Source: Cyclina sinensis
Lineage: Eukaryota > Mollusca > Bivalvia > Venerida > Veneridae
Length of the DNA: 64,000 bases
Direction: 5' to 3'
Assembly (NCBI GenBank): GCA_012932295.1
Contig: JAAONU010000013.1
Span: 43,290,627-43,354,626 of the forward strand
This document shows positions 27,401 through 36,400 of the stretch, one piece after another. The notes beneath the pieces are model-generated. The model was not told the DNA's origin and did not search any database. It saw only the letters and a list, made by a program, of their open reading frames with translations. Numbering within the stretch: the first letter of the stretch is position 1; each line of letters begins with the position of its first letter. The position numbers and the translations under genes were made by a program.

Positions 27401-30400
27401 AAAATTACAGCTCAGATTTGTAATTTAGTACATGCATACCTAGATAGAACAGACAGAATTGCAGGGCAACGATTGATTGATCAAGTTTCTGTGTGTTAAT
27501 ATTTATTTCTTGGCTTAGGTAAAGGTCTAAGAAAATCTTTGCCATGTATTTTTTGGCTTACATAAACTGTCTGAGAAAGTCTATGCCATATTGTGAATGA
27601 GTTTCCACTCAGCCTTTGACACCCTTTCTGATTGTTCTTGCATGAACAATGATTTTTGTTATTTAATTCATTAAATCATATACCTTAGTTGAAAAATTCA
27701 GTGACAAAGGTTAGGCGACATGTTACTGTCGATCTTGAGTTTCATGTAATATTCTATATTATATTTGTTTGCAAGTATCATTGTAATGATTACCCTAAAT
27801 CATATTTCTTTTTTAGATTTTCAGGTTTTTGAATGACTGAGATTTACATTTTGATAATTTAGATTATTTTTCATATTTCAGGGCCAACAATGGCCAGGGA
27901 CTGGACTGGTTTGCAGTGAGTTTTCTTATTTAAACAGTTGCAATGTATATTTAAACATGTAATTAATTAAAGAACATTTAAGGATTTGTTGGATGCATAT
28001 AATATGGTTACCATATTAACATTATATCTCAAAGAAAACATATACAGAAATACTGCAGTGAACATACTGCTTGTTAATTGGCTTAACTTAAGTGCTGTAA
28101 CATAACATTTGTGTCTTTTTCCATTTTTGCTGGAAAAAATATGCCAAAAGTACCGGTAAGTGAAATTGTTGATGATTCATGCCCACAATTAACTGTTTTA
28201 ATCATATTAGAAAAGTAATAGTTAAAATTTTGAGGACTTACTATGAAGTGTAAAGTGATTTCAGATTACTGTTAATAGATCTTACATTCTATTGTATTCA
28301 CTGCCTGTGTTCAGAAGAGAACTACCATAAGATAACACTCCTGTATATATTTTTGTACACTTTTTGTGCCAGACATTCCAGCAGGTGGCAGCAGACTGTC
28401 AGAATAAATCCAAGCTATGTCGGGTGAGGTCATCAGATACAGGGGACCAGTCTGCAACTATGACAGATGGACAGTCTGATATGGTATGTTATCTACTTCT
28501 CATGATTTCTAAATTTAGAAAGCAAAAAATATACTGCTGTCAGTTATTTTAATGTAGATTAATCAGATTATGGCAGAAAATTCACTTTGACTGCTGGATA
28601 ATACATTTTTGAGGATGTTGCAAAACATTTTTATCACTTAATAAAGTTTTTCCATGCTCTACCTCCATGTACGTATAGAATAAATTTCAAGTAAGAAAGA
28701 AATACAGATATTGTTTCGAAAACTGATTAGGGAAACAATGTAAAGTCAAAGATAATGAACAAAATTTCAGTCTTAGATATTACTGTTTGACTTTTTAGTC
28801 TTACAGAATAAAAGGCTTTCCTTTCAAGATGCTGTTTACCCTAAATTAAAAGCAGAAACCATTATGTTACAGATGCTTGCTAATGGACTCTGTCATATAT
28901 GTGTTATAAAATGTTTCCATAACAGCCTGTTTTATTGTGTTTTTGATATGTTTTGCATGTTTGTTTCATCACTTAAAGTGGATTAATATCATTAATGTTT
29001 GACAAAGCCTGTATGATAGACTGTGTGGCTGAATTATAGAGAATATCACATTGTCTGTAACTTGGGTTTGCTTTTGATGTCTCAGTGTTATATGAGATTT
29101 GAGAAGTCACGATTTGAACCCAGATTGATTAAAACCAGTTACATTTCAAAGATATTGCTACCACCAGCAGTAAGCTTTATGAGTCAGTGACACCTGACTG
29201 AACAGTGTCACTAATGTTTGATATGTAATTATGGGCATTGAGAAAGAATGTATTTCTGAAAATTAAAGGTGAAAATTAAACATGTGTGACTGAGGATGAA
29301 AAAGTTTGTAACTTATATACCAGTAGTAAAATTCTGATAACAGAAAAATATATTGCAGTAAAATCCCTCCATTTGTCCTATACATTATTTTTGAAATTTT
29401 AAGTTACAAAGTGTGGTACAGCTTAACAACCATGTTTCTTGTTGCTAGGGGTCAGTAGCATGTGGTCTGTCTACAATGGTAGCTTCTATTTTACCCTTGT
29501 CAACACCTACCAAGGGCAGTCCAGAAAGTGTGGTACAGACAGTTATAACATTAATAGTCAATATTTTACCCTTGTATCATATAATTGTATTATGGTAGTT
29601 GTATCAGGGCTACTGCATGAAATGTATACTGTCCCTTATTAACTAGTATTGTTATAGTAGTATCTTTCATAAATGTAGAGCTATAGAATTCTTTATTTAC
29701 TCCATTAAGACTGATTAATGAAATGAACCTCTTGACTGCTATAGAGTTATTAATATTTACGTTTTAGTTGCACACTATACAGATAAACATATTGCAAAGA
29801 AACGTAATTCATATCCCACTTAAAAAACAGTAACTTAGTAGTGTGATCTACCTCTGAACCAATTTTTTGGGCTACGCCCACTTTTTACTGCCCCAGTATG
29901 TCTTTTGCTGTATACATTAATAATAAAACATCAGCCTGTAAAGTTGTCTGTTTATAATTTGATTAACTTAACATATGTGTGACATTGTTTTGTTCTGTTT
30001 GATGTAACATTTGTGTCAGAATGTAATGCAAGCAACATAAACCACAGTCAGTTCATCTGTGGGTATTGTGTCTGTGTGTGGATTGTTTGTGCAGTAGTGC
30101 TTCTGTTGTTCAATAGATGCACATTACTGTTGGGAATTATGACAGAATAAAGATAAACATGTTTCATATAAAGGATAAATGCAAGGAAGATGCCTGTATC
30201 AACTAAGAGCATTCATTTCCAATCAGTCTTTTTGGTCTTACATTAAATGAAAAAGGTTAAGCAAATAACCATTCAAATAAAATGTACAACATTCTTCAGA
30301 CTGGCCTTCAAACTAGAGATCAGTGTCTGCATCATGAATTTATATTTTCATCTGTTACAGCAGAGTACTAGTAATTAAAAAAAACAACACCATTTTTATA

Positions 30401-33400
30401 GCCTAAAATTGTATCATCAGCATGAATTATAGTTTTTCTCTATTTAGAAATATGTTAACTATTCTTGATACTTCTGTCTTTACAAACAAAAAAGTCTTAC
30501 TATTCTTGATGTTTCTCTCTTAAGAAACAAAAAAGTCTAACTATTATTGATGCTTCTCTTTTTACAAAAAAAAAAAGGGTAACTATTTTTGATGCTTCTC
30601 TTTTTACAAACAAAAAAGTCTAACTATTATTGATGCTTCTCTTTTTACAAACAAAAAAGGGTAACTATTATTGATGCTTCTCTTTTTACAAACAAAAAAG
30701 TCTAACTATTATTGATGCTTCTCTTTTTACAAACAAAAAAGGGTAACTATTATTGATGCTTCTCTTTTTACAAACAAAAAAGTCTAACTATTATTAATGC
30801 TTCTCTTTTTATAAACAAAAAAGGGTAACTATTATTGATGCTTCTCTTTTTACAAACAAAAAGGTTGACAATTCTTGATGATTCTGTCTGTACAAACAAA
30901 ATAGGCTAACTATTCTAAATGCTTCTCTCTTTACAAACAAAAAAAGGCTAACTTTTCAAAATGTTTCTCTCTTTACAAACAAAATAAGCAAACTATCCTA
31001 AATGCTTCTCTCTTTACAAACAAGGCTAACTTTTCTAAATGCTTTTCTCTTTACAAACAAAATAGGCAAACTATTCTTGATGATTCTGTCTTTACAAAAA
31101 AAAAGGCTAACTATTGTAAATGCTTCTGTCTTTACAAAGAAAATAGGCTAACTATTCTAAATGATTCTCTCTTTACAAACAAAAAAGTAACTATTCTAAA
31201 TGCTTCTTTCTTTACAAAGAAAATAGGCTAACTATTCTAAATGCTTCTCTCTTTACAAACAAAATAGGCAAACTATTCTAAATAATTCTCTCTCTCATTG
31301 ATTTTGAAATGAAAAGGGATTCCATTTTGAAAGAATCTTTAACTTTTTTTGACAAGGAAGTTGTAACAAAGTTCCTTATTTTCAGTTATGTGCTTTTATT
31401 AGAGATGGAATTGAATGTAGACAATTCATCAAAAAGTTTCAGATGAATAGATGTTATAATCCTTGTGCTAACAGCTGTCAACTTTTTAGAATTTGCAACC
31501 TTTGAACTGAAGGTGTCTGATTAATAATTGTTTTGTAATCTTAAGCAAACCCTGCAATAATAAGGTTAAAATTCAGTGCAACTTATCCAGGGATGAGCTT
31601 TTATAATTGTTCCTGTATAGGGTGTTAGTTAAAATTATTTCTCTTTATTTAAGCGAAGTCAGCTGGGCCTTAAATCACCACAGTGGGTGAAGGATGAGGA
31701 GGTAACTATGTGTATGGCTTGTCAAGACAGGTTTACAGCACTGAAGAGACGACATCACTGCAGGGCTTGTGGCAAGGTTTGTTCAACTTTTCAGGCCATG
31801 CTAGGGTAGATTCAGCCTCATGAAAAATGTTCTTTTTATGTTGAAACCTCTCTGATCCAGAATAGTTTGAAAAGGGATTAATAAAACCATTTACCTTTGC
31901 CTTGTAAGAGTCAATATTTTTCCTTTATTTCTTTTTGATGATTGTGGTCATCCATACTCAAGGGGTTAATGCAATTAAGTTCAACATGATACAAAATAAA
32001 GAAGCAGATAGGTCTTTTCATAGTCATCCCTCAATACAATCTGATGATGGTCTGCAAGTCTCACTGTCCAGCCAGTAGTTATATGGGTAATATGCCCTCT
32101 GTGAATGACAAACTGTTGATGAACCATTAATTGGGTTATGCTCCTTAGGGGATCACCCGCTATAGTGGGGAGTTTTCAAAATGTGACAGAGCAACTATTG
32201 AAAATGAATATGCAGCAGAGCGTCTGGATCCAGAGATTTTCTGACATCCTTATTCTGTGGCAGTGCGATCCTATGTTCGGCCCCATTAGCGGCACTAGTT
32301 TTAACAATGTGCTATTACGGTAATATTATTAGGGAGGGTAAAAAATAAAGGAAGCTGCATTCAATGTATTGAATCTGATTATATCATTGTGACTGGCAAA
32401 TATTTGTTTGTGTTTTTAGGTAAATGATGTGTTTAAATTTAACAGAGAAATTGATTGTAATTTATATACATTGTAATTATAGTTTTGTTTAATTTTTTTT
32501 TAACAACAACATCAATAATATTGAAGTTTATTTACTGAACATAAATAAGCAGACTTACAATTCAGACATTAGTGTTTTTGCCATAGAAACATGTTCCACA
32601 CTTCTGAAGTCATTTGATAGAAACATTAGATTTGATATTTTAAAAAAGAAGCCTCATTTAAATAAATATTTAGAACATCAACAAATTGAACAATTCCCCA
32701 GAATTCAGAAAATGCCTATAATGCCAGCAGGAGACGTGTGCGTTGCTAAAATAACTGTGTATCGCTCTGAGTTTATTTATCATTGGTATCTGTTGACCAT
32801 TTGACGCCCCTTGGAGAGGTTAGTTATTTAAGGTTGTTGGGGATAGTGCAAGACAAGAAGCATCCCATTTCATTGATGCCTGTGGCTCTTTTCCATGCTG
32901 TGTATAGCACTGATATATATGGGACCTCAGTTTAATGTCTCATCCAAAAGAGAATAAGTAATGTTAATGTAGGAGCGGGAAGCAAAATCGTGACCCTTGG
33001 ATTATCAGTGTGTTACCACTGGACCATGCAGGATGCCAGATAAATAGACGTCATATTGAAATATGACAAGAAAAATGCAAAATACAGTGGTTTCATTTCA
33101 GATGTGTAAGTGAATTTCATGCACACTGGAAATGTTAGCCATTTAAGATATAAAATTGTTATACTGTTCTCTTTTACATAATTTCCTTTTTTAGGTCTGT
33201 TTATGATACTTTTTCTAAAACAGATGATCATAGTTGAGTTCTCAAAGATTATGTTTTATAGTGTATCCATTATATCCTGTGCTTGTAATTTCTTATAATA
33301 CTATATATATACTGTAATAAAATCACTTGCTTTGTTTACACACTGACAATATTTACTAACATGGGCAGAAACATTAGAGCAAGAGGACAACTATCAATAT

Positions 33401-36400
33401 TGCAAGAAATATTGCATGAAGATGTGATCACATGTAAAATTCAATTATTTGGCATAACCCATTGGATGCTTTTTTAAGCAGCCAACTAGTTTTTAAACAT
33501 TTAACAGTATATTGTAACGACATGAGCCATATACAGTAGTAACAATAATTTGTTGACTAGACACTGTTTTGTATGAAACTATTGTCTTATATTCCAGGTG
33601 TTTTGCGCCAAGTGTTCATCAAGAAAAGCTCAACTACCTTATGATAACAACCAGTTAAATAGAGTGTGCCATAAATGTTTTGACCTGCTGAAGAAAGGCA
33701 GAGTTGATCCTCTAGGATTATCCAACGAAATTAACCCAGTCTCTTCGAAACCAGCTGTACAGGTGTGTTTATGTTCAAATATTTCAGTACAGACTAGCAT
33801 GATACAATACTAATTATAACTTTTAACCTGATAGAACTTGAAGATTACTATGATAGCTTGTAAAGCAAGTATGTTGGCTGTATTACTTTGTCCCCGCAGG
33901 AAAGAATTAAAAACAATACATGTATTAATGATGAGCAATATTATCCACACAAGCTTAGTCAAGTTTATTATTATCCCTCACTAAAATAAATTTTAGTCAA
34001 TTATGTCACAATTCTGTATGCATGAAGGGAGCTGTTCTGCCTGGAGCCTGACCTTTGGAGGACCTTTGTTTCATTGTGTGACAGCTCTTATGAGCTCGTC
34101 TGTTTCGAAGAAAAAGTTGAGCTATTATGATCGCTGCATCGTTGTTGTCATGCAAAAACATTAATGTAGCCCATTACTCAAACAATTTAAATATCAATAT
34201 AAAACTTGGAATGCTTACTTATTATGACAAGAGGCAGTTATAACACAAGGGGCATTATTCTGAAAGCTATATTTTTGGAGTTATGCCCCTTTTTTTACTT
34301 ACAGTTTTTGTCAAAATTGCTTATTAAGATGAATGATTTCAAAACTATGAAAGGTATCTATATGAAATTTGGACTGCTTGCTTATCATGACAAGAGGCAG
34401 TTGTAACACAAGGGGCATTATTCTGAAAGCTATATTTTTAGAGTTATGTCCCTTTTTAACATAAAATTTTTGTCAAAATTGCTTATTAAGTTGAATGGTC
34501 AAAGGTATCAATATGAACAACATCAACATCTTGACATGAAATGTCAGAGGTATATAGACCTCCTATAGGAGTAGTGCACAAGAACCATAACTGTGGCCCC
34601 CCATTGTCGACATGTAAAACAGAAAAGCTTTGGCATCGCTCCATGGAGCTCTTGTTCTAAATAAACTTTTACAGCATATGATCAGCAACGTTTGCTGTCT
34701 TATGGAGAAACAGCAAATTTGGGATCTGGCAGAAGTTGGCAACCATTTACATTGCAAAATACATTACAAATTCAAACAAAGTTCTGATACAGTTTTCAGA
34801 TCAGATACAAAGTTTAGCATGAACAAATCAATTCATGACAAAATTTCAAGATGTTGCCAGTACATATTTGAGAAATTTTCCTGTGTTTATAGATTTACAA
34901 AGCAGACGAGGAGTCAGTTCTCAGTGGATATCTCAGTGTGATGGACAAAGATCATAAATGGACTAGGAGATGGATTGCTGTGCATGATGATTTCGCCATG
35001 TACTTCTACAAGAAACATAAAGTTTGTACATTGACAACTTGTAACCAATTTAAGTGATTTATTTCATATATGATCCAGTTTCTCAGCATCCTGTATGGTC
35101 ATAGCTAGTTTTAGTTTGCTTTACCTGTCTAGTGATTGCCTAAAACAAAAATCATGTATGTCACTATGTGGTATGTACAATTTAAGGTATTACATTGTAA
35201 TTAGCTAAGAGTTTTGAAGTCAGAAATAATGAAAATGATGTATTCAATTGAGAGTGATGTAAGTGGTCAAAGTGATACTGAAAATTTGAGAAAAGTCAAT
35301 TAAGCACTTTTGTATACTTGAACAAAGCCCATTGCGAAAAAATATTACTCCCTTTGAGTAACTGATTATTGTTATGGCTTGTCCAGTATTAAATTCAATT
35401 GACACTTTACTGGAAGGTATATTTTCATACCAGGTGGCTTAGATTATATCAATTCAAACAAGCTGTACAATGTTGTGCACCTTGCAAGAATCTGTATAAC
35501 TAATTTTTTTTGTTATGGTAATAAAAAAATCTCTTGTTTCTATTTATTGTGACTATCATGCATCATGGTCATTTTGACCTTTTATACAACTTCAGACAAA
35601 GCCTTATTATAACTATGACATTGCAGGATGTAGCTGCCATTCAGACATTACCATTACCTGGTCACAATGTCAAGGTCATAGGGGACTCTCAAGACCGTCC
35701 AAATGTGTTCTCTCTGACCCATAAAGATGTCAGTGTTTGCTACTTTCAGGCAGACTCAGATGTTCAGTTCCAACAGTAAGTTTGTTTTGTTCTTTATTGC
35801 TTTAAGGTCACCTGGCACAGAGTACAGGTGAGCTATTAGGATGGGCCATTGTCTGGCATCCATTGTACATATGTTCACATTTTTCTTCAAACAACATCTC
35901 CTCTGATGCCACTGAGCCAATATTGATGAAACTTGGCACGAATGTTACTCGCATGAAGCTTTATCAAAGTTGTTCAAATAATTCCATTGCATGCAGAACT
36001 CTGGTTGCCATGGCAACCAAAAGAAAAATCTTTAAAAATCTTGTCTGAAACCACTAGACAGCTTAATATTTTGCATGGTGAATTATCTAAAGGTCCTCCA
36101 CCGAAGTTGTTCAAAATTTGCCATGCCATAGGGGTCACATATTTTATATAGAAATGTATAGGAAAAACTTTAGGAATCTTCATCTCTGAAACCACAAGGT
36201 CATAAGTTCTAAAATTTTGAACAAAATATTGTCTAATGGACCTCTTCCAAGATTGTTCAAATTATGTCCCTGGGGTCAAAATTGTTTGACTCTTTTAGAG
36301 GCATATATAGGGAAAAAATAAAACAATCTTCTTGTCTGAAAGTACTAGGCTTTGGGATTTGATATTTGGCATACAGGTTCACCTAGAGCTCCTCTGCAAA

